Source: Sporosarcina sp. Marseille-Q4943 (GTDB lineage Bacteria > Bacillota > Bacilli > Bacillales_A > Planococcaceae). Taken from it: a stretch of 64,000 nt of DNA. The notes beneath the pieces were generated by a model that was not told where the DNA came from, searched no databases, and saw only the letters and a list, made by a program, of their open reading frames with translations. Below are positions 25,757-35,296 of this stretch, in pieces (positions within the stretch are counted from its first letter, which is position 1; the number at the start of each line of letters is the position of its first letter). A program made the position numbers and the translations under genes. Location: the NCBI RefSeq assembly GCF_943736995.1, contig NZ_OX031157.1, positions 558,001 to 622,000 of the forward strand. The letters are read 5' to 3'.

Positions 25757-26611
25757 TTATTCAATGCTTCTCCATAAATATAGCGCAGCATAACTTAAGA
25801 ACGGCGACCATGACGGAAAGCGGGCCATCATTTCTTCAGCGGTCGGTTTACGGGCGAGATCCCACAAACGTTTTAAAGCATTCTGAAGACCGATATCCGC
25901 TAATGGAAATAAATTCGGCCGACCTAACCCGAACATAAGGAAGTTTTGAGCAGTCCACGGGCCAACTCCGCGATGCTTGACCATTTCTTTCGTCACTTCA
26001 TCATCGTCCATCTGCGAAAACTTCGACAAATCCAACTCTCCGTCCACGATCGACCGCGACAGGCCGATGACATATTCCGCTTTCCGTCCGCTGAATTGAA
26101 GCTTTCGCAAATCCTCCACATCGAGAGCGGCAATCGTTTCGGGATCTGGATATCTCCAAACTCCCTCCTGCCGGGTGCCGAACGATTCTACGAAGCGCAA
26201 CGTCAGTACATGGGAGAACGCTAGGTTCAACTGTTGATGGATAATGTTTTTCATTAACGTACCGTAAAGTGAAAAACTTCGGATGAGAGGCGTTCCGGCA
26301 TGATCCTTAAAGAGCTGTTCAAGATCGGTACCTACGAAATGGTTTGCAATCGTATCCAACGGTCGGTCAAAATGAAAAATAGAGCGGATCTTATCAACCT
26401 GTTTATCACCAATTGCATCTCTCAGTATGAAGGTTGGAGATTCCGTCGAGCCCACACTACATAGACTGACGATATTCCCTTCTTCCATCGGAATGCGAAT
26501 TTCACGTTTCTTCAAATCGACGGCATTCACGGGATCACTCGCCAATCTTTCCAGCGCTCTATCAAAGTCATACGTAAACGGAAGCGAAAATTGTGTATCG
26601 ATTATGATCAC
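25757..26611 (-). CDS. AlkA-type DNA-3-methyladenine glycosylase (YfjP-like)
   Basis: The 284-residue protein has an N-terminal TBP-like region and a helix-hairpin-helix GPD glycosylase domain. The hairpin is in HRGVGPWTAQNFLMFGLG and the catalytic aspartate in FPLADIGLQ. It removes alkylated purines to start base excision repair. The start is doubtful: the GTG at 26611 overlaps the GAGGTG ribosome site, and the next in-frame codons (ATC ATA ATC) are non-canonical. Confidence 0.85.
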   Translation of the reverse strand: MIIIDTQFSLPFTYDFDRALERLASDPVNAVDLKKREIRIPMEEGNIVSLCSVGSTESPTFILRDAIGDKQVDKIRSIFHFDRPLDTIANHFVGTDLEQLFKDHAGTPLIRSFSLYGTLMKNIIHQQLNLAFSHVLTLRFVESFGTRQEGVWRYPDPETIAALDVEDLRKLQFSGRKAEYVIGLSRSIVDGELDLSKFSQMDDDEVTKEMVKHRGVGPWTAQNFLMFGLGRPNLFPLADIGLQNALKRLWDLARKPTAEEMMARFPSWSPFLSYAALYLWRSIE

Positions 26612-26669
26612 CTCTTTTCTTCATATTCTACCTTTTTTTCGTTGCTTTAAAAAACTTTTAGAAAAAGTG

Positions 26670-26697
26670 TTGACTTCTATCGCAAACAAGCTATAAT
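26670..26697 (+). promoter_or_regulatory. Strong sigma-A promoter of tRNA-Val
   Basis: TTGACT and TATAAT are 16 bases apart, 33 bases before the mature tRNA start. Confidence 0.88.
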
Positions 26698-26730
26698 AAT
26701 AAATGTGCAGTAAGCAAGCACGACATTCCC

Positions 26731-26803
26731 GATTCCGTAGCTCAGCTGGGAGAGCGCTACCTTGACAGGGTAGAGGTCGCTGGTTCGAGCCCAGTCGGAA
26801 TCA
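26731..26803 (+). tRNA. tRNA-Val (anticodon GAC)
   Basis: The acceptor stem GATTCCG/CGGAATC, D arm GCTC/GAGC, anticodon arm CTACC-TTGACAG-GGTAG and T arm with TTCGAGC fold into a complete 73-base cloverleaf. The anticodon loop centre is GAC, which reads GUC valine codons. CCA is not encoded. The gene stands alone with its own promoter and terminator. Confidence 0.96.
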
Positions 26804-26852
26804 TTGGGTGCCAAACCCGTAGGAAGGTTGTCGGAACAACAACCTTCTCCAA

Positions 26853-26893
26853 AACAGTCCTATTAGGCCGGATGCCTAGGGGCTGTTTTTTTT
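26853..26893 (+). terminator. Terminator of tRNA-Val
   Basis: AACAGTCCTA and TAGGGGCTGTT form an imperfect stem followed by eight T. A separate hairpin GAAGGTTGT/ACAACCTTC lies at 26822-26848. Confidence 0.85.
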
Positions 26894-27043
26894 GTGTTCA
26901 AAATTGCACTGACGACTTAGATATGACAGACTTCTGAAGACTAACTAATTGTCCTATTTTTTCTTATGCGCCTGATGTATGTCCAATCCTCCACAAAACT
27001 GCCACATATAATGTATTACTATTCATGAGGGAGGTGTTATATT

Positions 27044-27166
27044 ATGGGTGCAGGTACAGGTGGATATGGATATGGATATGGATATGGCAGCAGCTTCGCA
27101 TTAATCGTAGTTCTGTTCATTCTCTTAATTATTGTAGGTGCTTCCTTCTTCAAAGGAGGATATTAA
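27044..27166 (+). CDS. YjcZ family sporulation peptide (40 aa)
   Basis: A 40-residue product that starts with a Gly-Tyr repeat ([12 protein letters not shown]), continues with one membrane helix ([19 protein letters not shown]) and ends KGGY. This is the YjcZ/YhcN-like mini-protein pattern found in spore formers. GGGAGGTG lies eight bases before the ATG. It is monocistronic, with a terminator at 27328. Confidence 0.9.
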   Translation: MGAGTGGYGYGYGYGSSFALIVVLFILLIIVGASFFKGGY

Positions 27167-27327
27167 GTAAGATTCACAGTAGCAAAACATACTCGAAAAT
27201 TCGAATAAAATTAATCAGGACAAGTGTTCACTTCGAAACATCGTCTAAACTCCCCCTAAAACAGTAAAGATATATTCTTTCACCAAAATAATGACTCTTC
27301 CCTTCAAAAAGAAAACTCCTTCTCAAT

Positions 27328-27363
27328 AAACAGACCCGGTAAGCTTAGCCAGGGTCTGTTTTT
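27328..27363 (+). terminator. Intrinsic terminator after the YjcZ gene
   Basis: AAACAGACCC/GGGTCTGTTT stem followed by TTT. The 160 bases between the YjcZ stop and this hairpin show no gene. Confidence 0.8.
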
Positions 27364-27432
27364 AAGGGGGATTTCAAAGAAAAATGACTAATCCCACTGG
27401 AAAACTTCTATAACATGGCTTTCCAAGGTGCA

Positions 27433-28260
27433 TTATAAAGACCTGCCTATAGTTAAGTTCTTACTTTGTTGGAGAAGTTTGGATTCCCCAGTTCTTTCCC
27501 ATTCTTCCACTGTCTCATATGCTTTTTCCGGAGTATATCCTTTTCCTACTAGAACCCCCATTAGAATAAACTCTTGAAGGATATGGGTAGCATTTATTCC
27601 CCTCTTTACATCCTCCAATCCTTCGTTCACGAGTAACTCGGTGTATCGGACCCATTCATCGGGAGTCTTGCCTGAAACAACGGTCTTCCCATTATGACGA
27701 CCGTTACCTCGCTCTTCACTCATTGCATCTGCTTTGGTCCGGTGAACAGTTCCAAATGGATGATTAGGCGGGGCATATATCGAATAAAGTTTTAATGGGA
27801 TATCACCTGTATTCGTTAAGTTATGCCATGTGCCAGCGGGTACAAAGATGGCAGAATCATCATAGACATTTCTTCTGAAATTTAAATCACCTTTACTCTT
27901 ACCCATTTGGGTAATCCCTTGCCCCTGTTCGATACGAAGGAATTGATCGACATCAGGATGCATTTCCAAACCGATATCTTCACCTACACCGAGACTCATT
28001 AACGTAACTTGTAAATGTGTTCCCGTCCATAAAGCGGTTCGATACGTATCGTTTTGCTTAGTTGCTTCGTTAATATTAATGACAAAAGGATTAGCTCCAT
28101 AATCTTTTAACATTCCTTTTTCATTACCATTAAACACACGGTTACCATGATTTATCCCGTAAGGATAGGATAAGTAGTTTGGGTCTCTACCGTAGTTATA
28201 CATTGACGTATTACAACAATTAGGGTTTTGATATAAATACCCGTAAGGATAATAATACAT
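27433..28260 (-). CDS. Cupin-domain protein with Tyr/Asn-rich N-terminus
   Basis: About 275 residues. The first ~45 are rich in Tyr, Asn and Pro (YYYPYGYLYQNPNCCN), a composition typical of spore coat or crust proteins. A cupin domain follows with metal-type ligands in GEDIGLEMHPDVDQFLR and AIFVPAGTWHNLTNTGDIP. The C-terminal ~70 residues are helical (EYVNEGLEDVKR-like region). The GAAGGGA site before ATG 28260 fixes the start; the longer frame from 28377 lacks one. A role in the spore envelope is inference from composition. Confidence 0.8.
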   Translation of the reverse strand: MYYYPYGYLYQNPNCCNTSMYNYGRDPNYLSYPYGINHGNRVFNGNEKGMLKDYGANPFVININEATKQNDTYRTALWTGTHLQVTLMSLGVGEDIGLEMHPDVDQFLRIEQGQGITQMGKSKGDLNFRRNVYDDSAIFVPAGTWHNLTNTGDIPLKLYSIYAPPNHPFGTVHRTKADAMSEERGNGRHNGKTVVSGKTPDEWVRYTELLVNEGLEDVKRGINATHILQEFILMGVLVGKGYTPEKAYETVEEWERTGESKLLQQSKNLTIGRSL

Positions 28261-28432
28261 TTTCTCAGTCCCTTCTCTAATCTCTATTATCATATGTTGC
28301 ATGTTTAAAAACGTCCTTAAGAATCCCGAACAACTAAAATTAGAATAAACAGCTAAGTTTCTAGAATAAAACACCAAAAAAGTTTGACAACTTTGTGAAC
28401 AACGTCAATAATAGAGAAAAGGGGTGTTGGTA

Positions 28433-28666
28433 ATGGAATCCAAATTTAAGATGTTGAATGCCGTTAAGGTTGTCGGTCTTACAGTGCTAGCCATCGGAAT
28501 CTCCATTTTCTTGTACGGTTTCTTTGTAAGCGATTACAGCGCAATCACCGGCATCGGAATTGGAACTGTAATGGGAGCTATTTTTATCTTCCTAATGGGG
28601 GTCTTCTTTGTCGCCACGGAAGAAATGCTGGAAAAGACGGATAAAGGTATGCGAAGCATTCAATAA
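28433..28666 (+). CDS. Small two-helix membrane protein of unknown function
   Basis: A 77-residue product with two membrane helices (VVGLTVLAIGISIFLYGFF and GIGTVMGAIFIFLMGVFFVA) and a charged C-terminal tail (EEMLEKTDKGMRS). AAAGGGGTG lies just before ATG 28433, which is preferred to the frame's first start nine bases upstream. No family recognised. Confidence 0.72.
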   Translation: MESKFKMLNAVKVVGLTVLAIGISIFLYGFFVSDYSAITGIGIGTVMGAIFIFLMGVFFVATEEMLEKTDKGMRSIQ

Positions 28667-28669
28667 AAA

Positions 28670-28706
28670 AAAGAAAGGAGCACCCATAGAGGCGCTCCTT
28701 TCTTTT
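28670..28706. terminator. Bidirectional intrinsic terminator
   Basis: AAAGAAAGGAGC and GCTCCTTTCTTT form a long stem with A and T runs on both sides. It separates the small membrane gene and the convergent end of qoxD. Confidence 0.92.
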
Positions 28707-28709
28707 TTA

Positions 28710-28991
28710 TTACATATCCCAAACCAAGATTAACAACGTTCCGAAGATGGTGACGAGTGCGATAGCGATTCCGTAATAAATATTTGCGTAAATCGCCACT
28801 TTGTCTTCCGACTCACCAGCATGCATAAAGCCGACAAGCTGTACTGCCGCTTGTATGAAGGCAGTGGCCAAAAGTATCGTCATTCCTACAGCAAACGACA
28901 GATCCAAGAAATAGACCGTCAGTGCTGCAGCAGTCAGAACTAACGAAAAGACAAATCCCATTACTTGTTTACGTGGGAATAATTCGCTCAT
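28710..28991 (-). CDS. qoxD: Cytochrome aa3 quinol oxidase subunit IV
   Basis: A 93-residue protein with three membrane helices (MGFVFSLVLTAAALTVYF, FIQAAVQLVGFMHAG, GIAIALVTIFGTLLILV). It fits the COX4/QoxD family and occupies the last position of a qox operon. It starts two bases after the qoxC stop codon, with AAAGGA upstream. Confidence 0.9.
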   Translation of the reverse strand: MSELFPRKQVMGFVFSLVLTAAALTVYFLDLSFAVGMTILLATAFIQAAVQLVGFMHAGESEDKVAIYANIYYGIAIALVTIFGTLLILVWDM

Positions 28992-28992
28992 T

Positions 28993-29589
28993 TTACATCA
29001 TTCCTTTCAAGTAGATGAAGCTGAAGATGAAAATCCAGACGACATCTAAGAAATGCCAGTAAAGCGAGAAGATGAATGATTTATTGGCCGTTTCTGGCGT
29101 TAAACCACGTTTTTTCACTTGCATGATGATGAACAATCCCCAGAAGAGACCGAGTGTCACGTGCGCACCATGCGTCCCTAACGTTGTCAGAAGGATGCCT
29201 GTGAACGCACTCACTTGAAGGCCTGCGCCAACATGGACGTAATGTGTGAACTCATAAATCTCCACACCCAGGAACGCCAAACCTAGAAGCAATGTAATTG
29301 CAAAGAATGTCATCATCGCATTTTTTCTACCGAGCCGCATCGCATGTACGCCAAGGCCGATTGTAAAGCTACTTGTTAACAGCAAAATCGTTTCAATAAG
29401 CACCGGCGTGAGTTCGAAAATCTCCGCACCAGCCGGTCCGTTTCCGATCCGATTCTCCAATGTGAAATAAGTCGCAAAAAGCGTTGCAAACAGCATCACT
29501 TCGGCTCCTAGGAAGATCCAGAAACCAAGTATGTTCAATTTATTCTGTTCTGTACCATATTCGAGCGGAAGTGAGTTATCTATTTTCAT
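28993..29589 (-). CDS. qoxC: Cytochrome aa3 quinol oxidase subunit III
   Basis: A 198-residue heme-copper oxidase subunit III with five helices ([58 protein letters not shown]). The gene overlaps the end of qoxB by 14 bases; GAGGTG precedes its ATG inside qoxB, indicating coupled translation. Confidence 0.94.
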   Translation of the reverse strand: MKIDNSLPLEYGTEQNKLNILGFWIFLGAEVMLFATLFATYFTLENRIGNGPAGAEIFELTPVLIETILLLTSSFTIGLGVHAMRLGRKNAMMTFFAITLLLGLAFLGVEIYEFTHYVHVGAGLQVSAFTGILLTTLGTHGAHVTLGLFWGLFIIMQVKKRGLTPETANKSFIFSLYWHFLDVVWIFIFSFIYLKGMM

Positions 29590-31534
29590 ATGCTAACACC
29601 TCGCTATCTTTTTCTGTCTCTTCAATTTCTTTGACGGAAATGTAATGACCGTCGTCTTTTTCAAATGAACGGTGAGCCATGCATGCAAAGATTGCAATCG
29701 TCGTAATGATCGCTGGAATCCACATGCTGAATACGAACGAGAAGCCCCAAACAAAGAAGATGCAACTCATAATAAACGGCACTCCACTGTTATTCGGCAT
29801 ATGAATCTTTTCAATATCCCCTTTGAATATAGGTTGGCCATTTTTCTTATGATCCCAGAATGCTTCAATGGAATCGACATGTGGTGTTCTCGCAAAGTTA
29901 TACGATTGAACGGGAGTCTGTGTCGCCCATTCTAGCGTACGAGCATCCCACGGATCGGAACCGATGTTTCTTGAAGAATGGCGCGTGCTGTAATAGACGT
30001 TATAGACGATTAACGCGAAGCCAATCGCCAAACCAACAGCTCCCACGAAGGAAAGCATGTTCAACGGACCATATCCAGTTGCTTCAGAATACGTGTACAG
30101 TCGGCGCGCTTGCCCATCCAATCCAGTGAAGAACATCGGGAAGAATGTCACGTTAAAGCCGATTGCGATAAACCAGAATGCCCATTTTCCGATTCGTTCA
30201 TTGAGCATGAAGCCGAACATTTTCGGCCACCAATACGTAAGACCGGCCAACATTGCAAATACAACACCTGGAATGATCGTGTAATGGAAATGCGCTACCA
30301 AGAACATCGTATTATGGTATTGATAATCGGCACTCGCCATACCGAGCATAACTCCTGTCACTCCGCCGATTGTGAAGATCGGGATGAACCCTACTGAATA
30401 CAACATCGGAACTGTAAATTCAATTTTCCCTTTCCGCATCGTCAACAGCCAGTTAAAGATCTTAATTCCCGTCGGAATCGCAATCGCCATTGTCGTAATG
30501 GAGAAAATACTATTAGTCAAAGGTCCTTGCCCCATCGTAAAGAAGTGGTGAGTCCAAACTAAGAATGAGAAGAAGGAAATGATCACAATTGAAGCAACCA
30601 TCGATGTATAACCGTAAAGGTTACGACGTGAAAACGTGGAAATGATTTCACTATATATACCGAATGCCGGCAAAATGAGGATATATACTTCCGGATGTCC
30701 CCAAACCCAGAACAAGTTCGCCCAAAGCATATCCATTCCGCCATTTGTCATCGAGAAGATATGAGTTCCAAATAGACGGTCCATCGTCCCTAGCAAAAGT
30801 GTAACTGTAAGGACTGGGAATGCGAAAACTACGATTGCATTCGTTATTAAAGCAGTCCACGTGAACATCGGCATTTTCATCAATTTCATGCCGGGTGCTC
30901 TCATCTTGAAGATTGTTGTAATGAAGTTAATGCCCGAAATCAACGTACCAATTCCGGCAATTTGAATCGACATCAAATAATAATTCGTTCCGACAGATTG
31001 ACTGAAGTCATTCCCAGCAAGCGGGAAGTATGAAGTCCAGCCGGCGTCAGGAGAACCACCGATGACGAATGAGATATTGAATAACATCGCACCCATAAAG
31101 AACAACCAAAAACTGAGTGCATTCAAACGAGGAAACGCTACGTCACGCGCCCCGATTTGCAAAGGCACAACGAAGTTCATTAGCGCATAAATGAATGGCA
31201 TCGCCATGAAGATAATCATGACAACCCCGTGGGTCGTGAAAACTTCGTTGTAATGTTGTGCATCTAACAATTTGTTGTCAGGCACTGCAGTTTGCGCCCG
31301 CATCATAAGCGCATCTACGCCGCCTCGGAATAACATGAGCAATGCGGCAATGATATACATGATGCCGATACGTTTATGGTCAACAGTTGTCAACCATTCA
31401 CGCCATAAATAGCCCCATTTTTTAAAATATGTCAAGCCTATAAGAATCGCAATCACGGTGAGACCAATGGCTACCATAGACGCGTAAATTGCAGGACTAG
31501 GATGAGGTATGGCAAATCGATCAAAGTAATCCAT
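29576..31534 (-). CDS. qoxB: Cytochrome aa3 quinol oxidase subunit I
   Basis: A 652-residue heme-copper oxidase catalytic subunit. Heme and CuB histidines lie in [41 protein letters not shown] and [11 protein letters not shown]. The HPEVY Tyr crosslink site is present. [12 protein letters not shown] near the N-terminus resembles the quinol-site motif of bo3/aa3-600 quinol oxidases. The enzyme oxidises menaquinol and pumps protons. AAAGGAG precedes the ATG. Confidence 0.96.
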   Translation of the reverse strand: MDYFDRFAIPHPSPAIYASMVAIGLTVIAILIGLTYFKKWGYLWREWLTTVDHKRIGIMYIIAALLMLFRGGVDALMMRAQTAVPDNKLLDAQHYNEVFTTHGVVMIIFMAMPFIYALMNFVVPLQIGARDVAFPRLNALSFWLFFMGAMLFNISFVIGGSPDAGWTSYFPLAGNDFSQSVGTNYYLMSIQIAGIGTLISGINFITTIFKMRAPGMKLMKMPMFTWTALITNAIVVFAFPVLTVTLLLGTMDRLFGTHIFSMTNGGMDMLWANLFWVWGHPEVYILILPAFGIYSEIISTFSRRNLYGYTSMVASIVIISFFSFLVWTHHFFTMGQGPLTNSIFSITTMAIAIPTGIKIFNWLLTMRKGKIEFTVPMLYSVGFIPIFTIGGVTGVMLGMASADYQYHNTMFLVAHFHYTIIPGVVFAMLAGLTYWWPKMFGFMLNERIGKWAFWFIAIGFNVTFFPMFFTGLDGQARRLYTYSEATGYGPLNMLSFVGAVGLAIGFALIVYNVYYSTRHSSRNIGSDPWDARTLEWATQTPVQSYNFARTPHVDSIEAFWDHKKNGQPIFKGDIEKIHMPNNSGVPFIMSCIFFVWGFSFVFSMWIPAIITTIAIFACMAHRSFEKDDGHYISVKEIEETEKDSEVLAYENR

Positions 31535-31606
31535 ACTTGTTGTGCTCCTTTCGGAAATTTATTTCGTGACAGATAAAGTTAGAAATGTGGATTCTAGTAA
31601 AATTCA

Positions 31607-32518
31607 TTAATGGTCCGAATGATCCTTCTCAACATCGCCATGAGCGTCATCTGAATGATGTGCATGCTCTTCAGATTGACTTGATCCATGATTGTGCCCT
31701 TCTGGCGGCGGCAAAAACTCCAAGTGGGTTCCACTGAATGTCATTTGCCCAAGATGGCCCGGTTTCAGCAACTCAGTGAACTTCTCTTCTGTTAGAGGTT
31801 CGGCAGTCGTCTTCACTTCTTCGACCCACTTATCGAATTCGTCTGCTGGCATTGCCTCTACATGGAAGATGTTTTCAGCGAAGCCTTTCCCGCTGAAGTT
31901 CGCGTTTCTTCCCATATATTCGCCAGGCACATCAGCTGCCAAATGCAAAGTGGTGATCATATCGGACATCGCATATTTCTGTCCGCCCAGTTGTGGAATC
32001 CAGAAGCTTGTAATCGGACCGTATGAGTAAAGTCTAAATTCCAATGCTCGATCAGTCGGGATATACAAATAGTTCACCGTTTCAATATTTTCTTCTGGAT
32101 AACTGAAATGCCATTTCCAGTCAGAGGAAGAAGCGTAAACAACCAATGGTTTCTGATCTTCATATCCTTTCGGTGTCGCCTCCACTTCATAAGTGGACTT
32201 TACAGTGACGATAGATAGGAAAATGATAATGATAATTGGTATACCGACGATAATCGATTCAACGATTGGATTTCCTTCGATATGCGGCGGTTCATAATCC
32301 GCATCTTGTTTCGAAGCTCGATATTTCACAACGACATATACCAACAAAGCGAAGACAGCAATAACAACAATCGCCATCGTTGCAATTGAAATCCAAATTA
32401 CATTGGATATTGTTTCAGCTTGAGGCCCTTTCGGATCTAACACCATTACCGGTTCACAACCCGCCAACAATGCAAGAATACCGACAACTAGGCTTAAAAG
32501 CGTCCAATTCCTTTTCAT
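31607..32518 (-). CDS. qoxA: Cytochrome aa3 quinol oxidase subunit II
   Basis: A 303-residue lipoprotein-type subunit II: signal with LLAGC, two membrane helices (IWISIATMAIVVIAVFALLVYVV and VGIPIIIIIFLSIVT) and a cupredoxin domain. The CuA ligands (paired Cys) are missing, which identifies a quinol rather than cytochrome c oxidase. The C-terminus is His/Glu-rich (EEHAHHSDDAHGD), a possible metal-binding tail. It is the first gene of qoxABCD; AAAGGGG precedes the ATG. Confidence 0.95.
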   Translation of the reverse strand: MKRNWTLLSLVVGILALLAGCEPVMVLDPKGPQAETISNVIWISIATMAIVVIAVFALLVYVVVKYRASKQDADYEPPHIEGNPIVESIIVGIPIIIIIFLSIVTVKSTYEVEATPKGYEDQKPLVVYASSSDWKWHFSYPEENIETVNYLYIPTDRALEFRLYSYGPITSFWIPQLGGQKYAMSDMITTLHLAADVPGEYMGRNANFSGKGFAENIFHVEAMPADEFDKWVEEVKTTAEPLTEEKFTELLKPGHLGQMTFSGTHLEFLPPPEGHNHGSSQSEEHAHHSDDAHGDVEKDHSDH

Positions 32519-32538
32519 GGAAGTACCCCTTTCTTGCG

Positions 32539-32555
32539 TTCTATAAGCTATAGAA
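32539..32555. promoter_or_regulatory. Palindrome in qoxA leader
   Basis: TTCTATA-AGC-TATAGAA is a perfect 7-bp inverted repeat 21 bases before the qoxA start. It could be an operator or an RNA hairpin near the ribosome site. Confidence 0.3.
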
Positions 32556-32700
32556 ACAGCATTTGAAATTATCGTATTTAGCAGTTCCTTGAACTAGAGG
32601 TTTATCTTAATATAATAAAATGCGAAAAACAATTAGTAAGTGCACACTTCATAAAAACTTTATCTAAAAAAGAGGAATCCCGTCACAAACCGTTCAATAA

Positions 32701-32716
32701 ACAGTTATATAACTGT
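32701..32716. promoter_or_regulatory. Perfect 16-bp palindrome upstream of qoxA
   Basis: ACAGTTATATAACTGT reads the same on both strands. It lies about 185 bases upstream of the qoxA start, where a respiratory regulator might bind. It does not match the Fnr or Rex consensus. Confidence 0.3.
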
Positions 32717-33071
32717 CACATTTTCTACGTCAGATAGTCAAATTTTATAAATAAGTAATAAAAATAAATTATTTTTCAGATTAAGTCATTTGGTTATCAA
32801 ACAAGGAAGTTATTGTTTTCATAGTAATCAGTCTCGAACATTCCAATCTCCCAAATCACTTCTTATGAAAGGATTGGTCGCTCTTTTTTATTCTTTCTGT
32901 AAGAGCACGATGTAACAAAAAAAGGAAGATTTTATTCCAATTAAGGTTTATATTCTTCCTATGTTTATACAGTTTTTCATTGTTCACTTTGGAAGATGGA
33001 AATAATAGCACGTCTCGGGGAAATTCGCCAAAATGAACGCTACAGAACAATTCTACATGCTGGTAAACCGT

Positions 33072-33118
33072 TAAAAAAATCCCTTTACGCTACGAAAATA
33101 GCGCTAAGGGATTTTGTT
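33072..33118 (-). terminator. Terminator-like hairpin without an assigned gene
   Basis: AAATCCCTT/AAGGGATTT flanks an inner CGCT/AGCG stem. On the minus strand it is followed by TTTTTTT. No minus-strand gene ends upstream of it, since the next gene is on the plus strand and starts at 33217. Confidence 0.65.
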
Positions 33119-33216
33119 ATTCCATAGGTTCCTGCTTATGTGTTATCGCATATAGCGGAATAAAATACAATAATGGTCATTTATTGTGAAAACAACTAAA
33201 AAAGGAGGTTTATATT

Positions 33217-33507
33217 TTGCTACGCAAGGAAAATAGAGGTTTTCGATTCTGTCTATTTCCGGGATATAATTGGTGTGGTCCGCGTTGCAACGGACCAGGC
33301 GAGCCAGTTAACGAAGTCGATGCCGCGTGTAAAGCGCACGATAAATGTTATCGCCTATACGGGGATCGTTGCCATTGCGATCATGAATTACTTCGACGTT
33401 TACATCCCTATTTATATGAAGACACACAAATGGGACGACATGCACGTATCCTCTACAATTATTTACGCGTTCAAATGATGTTCACATGTAATAATTTTAG
33501 AAGATAA
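33217..33507 (+). CDS. Small phospholipase A2-like protein
   Basis: A 96-residue Cys-rich product. The segment WCGPRCNGPGEPVNEVDAACKAHDKCY contains a calcium-loop-like CGPxCxGPG and the catalytic HD pair of PLA2 enzymes (positions given as key residues only: H and D in KAHDKCY). The PVNEVDAA stretch resembles the PLA2 domain of parvovirus VP1. A second Cys cluster is in GDRCHCDHELL. There is no signal peptide. AAGGAGG precedes a TTG start. It is convergent with arsC and unrelated to it by function, as far as I can tell. Lipase activity is inferred. Confidence 0.78.
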   Translation: MLRKENRGFRFCLFPGYNWCGPRCNGPGEPVNEVDAACKAHDKCYRLYGDRCHCDHELLRRLHPYLYEDTQMGRHARILYNYLRVQMMFTCNNFRR

Positions 33508-33542
33508 CGTTGGCGGCCGTTAACAAAGCATTTAATTCCTGC

Positions 33543-33962
33543 TCATTCCCCAGTTTCGTTGAATCGTTCAATTCTCCGACCAATTTCGTCTCGCACCCGC
33601 TGGAAGAATGTCCACTTCTCCTCTTCCGTTCCCGTTGCTTTTGCTGGATCATCGAATCCCCAGTGAGCACGTTTACTATGGGGCGGTGTCAACGGGCAAT
33701 TATCAGCGGCGTCTCCGCATAGTGTGACGATAAAATCGGCATTGTTCAGTATGTGCATATCAATAAGATCTGACGTCTGATTTGAAATGTCGATTCCGAC
33801 TTCACGCATCGCTTTTATTGCGTTCGGATTGACTCCGTGTGCTTCAATGCCGGCGCTTTTAACATCCCATTCATCACCGAGAATCCTTTTCCCCCATCCT
33901 TCAGCCATTTGGCTACGGCAAGAGTTGCCGGTACAGAGGAAGTAAATAATCTTTTTCTCCAT
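33543..33962 (-). CDS. arsC: Arsenate reductase (thioredoxin-coupled)
   Basis: The 139-residue LMW-phosphatase-fold enzyme has the P-loop Cys in [15 protein letters not shown] and the relay cysteines in [12 protein letters not shown]. It reduces arsenate to arsenite for export. ATG 33962 is preceded by AAGGAAGTG; the longer frame from 34004 overlaps arsB. It is the last gene of arsRBC. Confidence 0.94.
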   Translation of the reverse strand: MEKKIIYFLCTGNSCRSQMAEGWGKRILGDEWDVKSAGIEAHGVNPNAIKAMREVGIDISNQTSDLIDMHILNNADFIVTLCGDAADNCPLTPPHSKRAHWGFDDPAKATGTEEEKWTFFQRVRDEIGRRIERFNETGE

Positions 33963-33985
33963 ATTTACCACTTCCTTTATCTTTA

Positions 33986-35281
33986 TTAGATAATCAATAA
34001 CCATACGTACAATCCGACTAGGGTGATGAAAAGCGTAGGGATCGTCAGAATGATTCCGACTTTAAAGTATGTTCCCCAGCCGATTTTCACTCCTTTTTGC
34101 GAGAGGACATGCAACCAGAGTAATGTGGCGAGGGAACCAATCGGTGTAATTTTCGGGCCTAAATCCGACCCGATGACGTTCGCATAGATGAGCGCTTCCC
34201 GAATCGGTCCTGACGTACTCGTTTCCGCAATTGCGAGTGCATCAATCATGACAGTTGGCATATTGTTCATGATTGATGATAAAAATGCTGCAATGAAGCC
34301 CATTGAAACCGTGGCGACGAAGAGGCCTTGGTCCGCAGCTAGTTGAATTACATCCGCCAACACTGCCGTTAACCCCGCGTTTTTCAACCCGTACACAACG
34401 ACATACATGCCAATCGAGAAGAAGACGATTGCCCAAGGCGCCCCTTTCAACACTTGTTTCGTGTGTACAGCAGGACTTCGTTTCGCCATGATTAAAAAGA
34501 AGATGGCTACAATTCCAGCGATGAACGAAACCGGCAGCCCAATGAATTCACTGGAGAAGTACCCAATGAGCAATATGCCGAGGACTCCCCATGCTAACCG
34601 GAACATCTTGTGATCTTTGATGGCTTCTTTCGGTTGTTTCAATTCGGACACGTCATAATTTCCAGGAATGCTCTTTCTAAAAAACAAATACAAAACAACA
34701 ATACTCGCGACTAATGAAAATAAGTTCGGAACGATCATCCGTGAAGCATATTCCACAAAACCGATGCCGAAAAAGTCAGCGGAAACGATATTGACCAAGT
34801 TGCTCACGACTAACGGCAACGATGTCGTATCTGCGATAAAACCACTTGCAATAATGAATGGAAATATCATTTTATCGCTAAACTTCAAATTCCGAACCAT
34901 CGCCAATACAATCGGCGTCAAAATCAACGCCGCGCCGTCATTCGCGAACAACGCCGCCACGATCGCGCCAAGGAGGCTGACATACACGAACATACGCAGC
35001 CCGCTTCCCTTGGCTAATCGGGCCATATGTAAGGCAGACCATTCGAAAAAGCCGATTTCATCTAGTATTAAAGAGATGATGATGATTGCAATGAAAGCGA
35101 GTGTCGCATTCCAAACGATGCCCGTGACATCGAGCACATCCGTATAGTCAACGACACCTAGCAGCAACGCAATGATCGCCCCGGCACATGCCGACCATCC
35201 AATCGAAAGGTTTCTAGGCTGCCAAATGACAAAAATGAGCGTAATAATAAAAATCAGTGACGCAGTAATGACTGAATACAA
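33986..35281 (-). CDS. arsB: Arsenite efflux permease ArsB
   Basis: A 431-residue membrane protein with about eleven helices of the ion-transporter (ArsB/NhaD) fold, for example [38 protein letters not shown] and [17 protein letters not shown]. It exports arsenite and antimonite. TTG start with AAGGAGG upstream. It lies 15 bases after arsR and 23 bases before the arsC start. Confidence 0.94.
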   Translation of the reverse strand: MYSVITASLIFIITLIFVIWQPRNLSIGWSACAGAIIALLLGVVDYTDVLDVTGIVWNATLAFIAIIIISLILDEIGFFEWSALHMARLAKGSGLRMFVYVSLLGAIVAALFANDGAALILTPIVLAMVRNLKFSDKMIFPFIIASGFIADTTSLPLVVSNLVNIVSADFFGIGFVEYASRMIVPNLFSLVASIVVLYLFFRKSIPGNYDVSELKQPKEAIKDHKMFRLAWGVLGILLIGYFSSEFIGLPVSFIAGIVAIFFLIMAKRSPAVHTKQVLKGAPWAIVFFSIGMYVVVYGLKNAGLTAVLADVIQLAADQGLFVATVSMGFIAAFLSSIMNNMPTVMIDALAIAETSTSGPIREALIYANVIGSDLGPKITPIGSLATLLWLHVLSQKGVKIGWGTYFKVGIILTIPTLFITLVGLYVWLLII

Positions 35282-35296
35282 AACTTTAGTTCCTCC

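Larger units (their letters stand above)
32519..33216. other. Long AT-rich intergenic region upstream of qoxA
   Basis: The ~700 bases between qoxA and the PLA2-like gene contain two palindromes (32539-32555 and 32701-32716) and a terminator-like hairpin (33072-33118). A 64-codon frame at 32856-33050 on the minus strand lacks a ribosome site and family resemblance. I see no clear promoter boxes for qoxA that I would stake a call on; TTGTTT-17-TAAGAT at about 32608-32636 on the minus strand is the best candidate. Confidence 0.6.

Noticed and set aside
26731..26803. tRNA-Val as an integration site for a genomic island
   Set aside because: No integrase gene and no repeat of the tRNA 3' end was seen downstream in the window.
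32856..33050. 64-codon minus-strand frame upstream of qoxA
   Set aside because: It has a TTG start without a ribosome site, no family resemblance, and lies in AT-rich DNA where chance frames are common.
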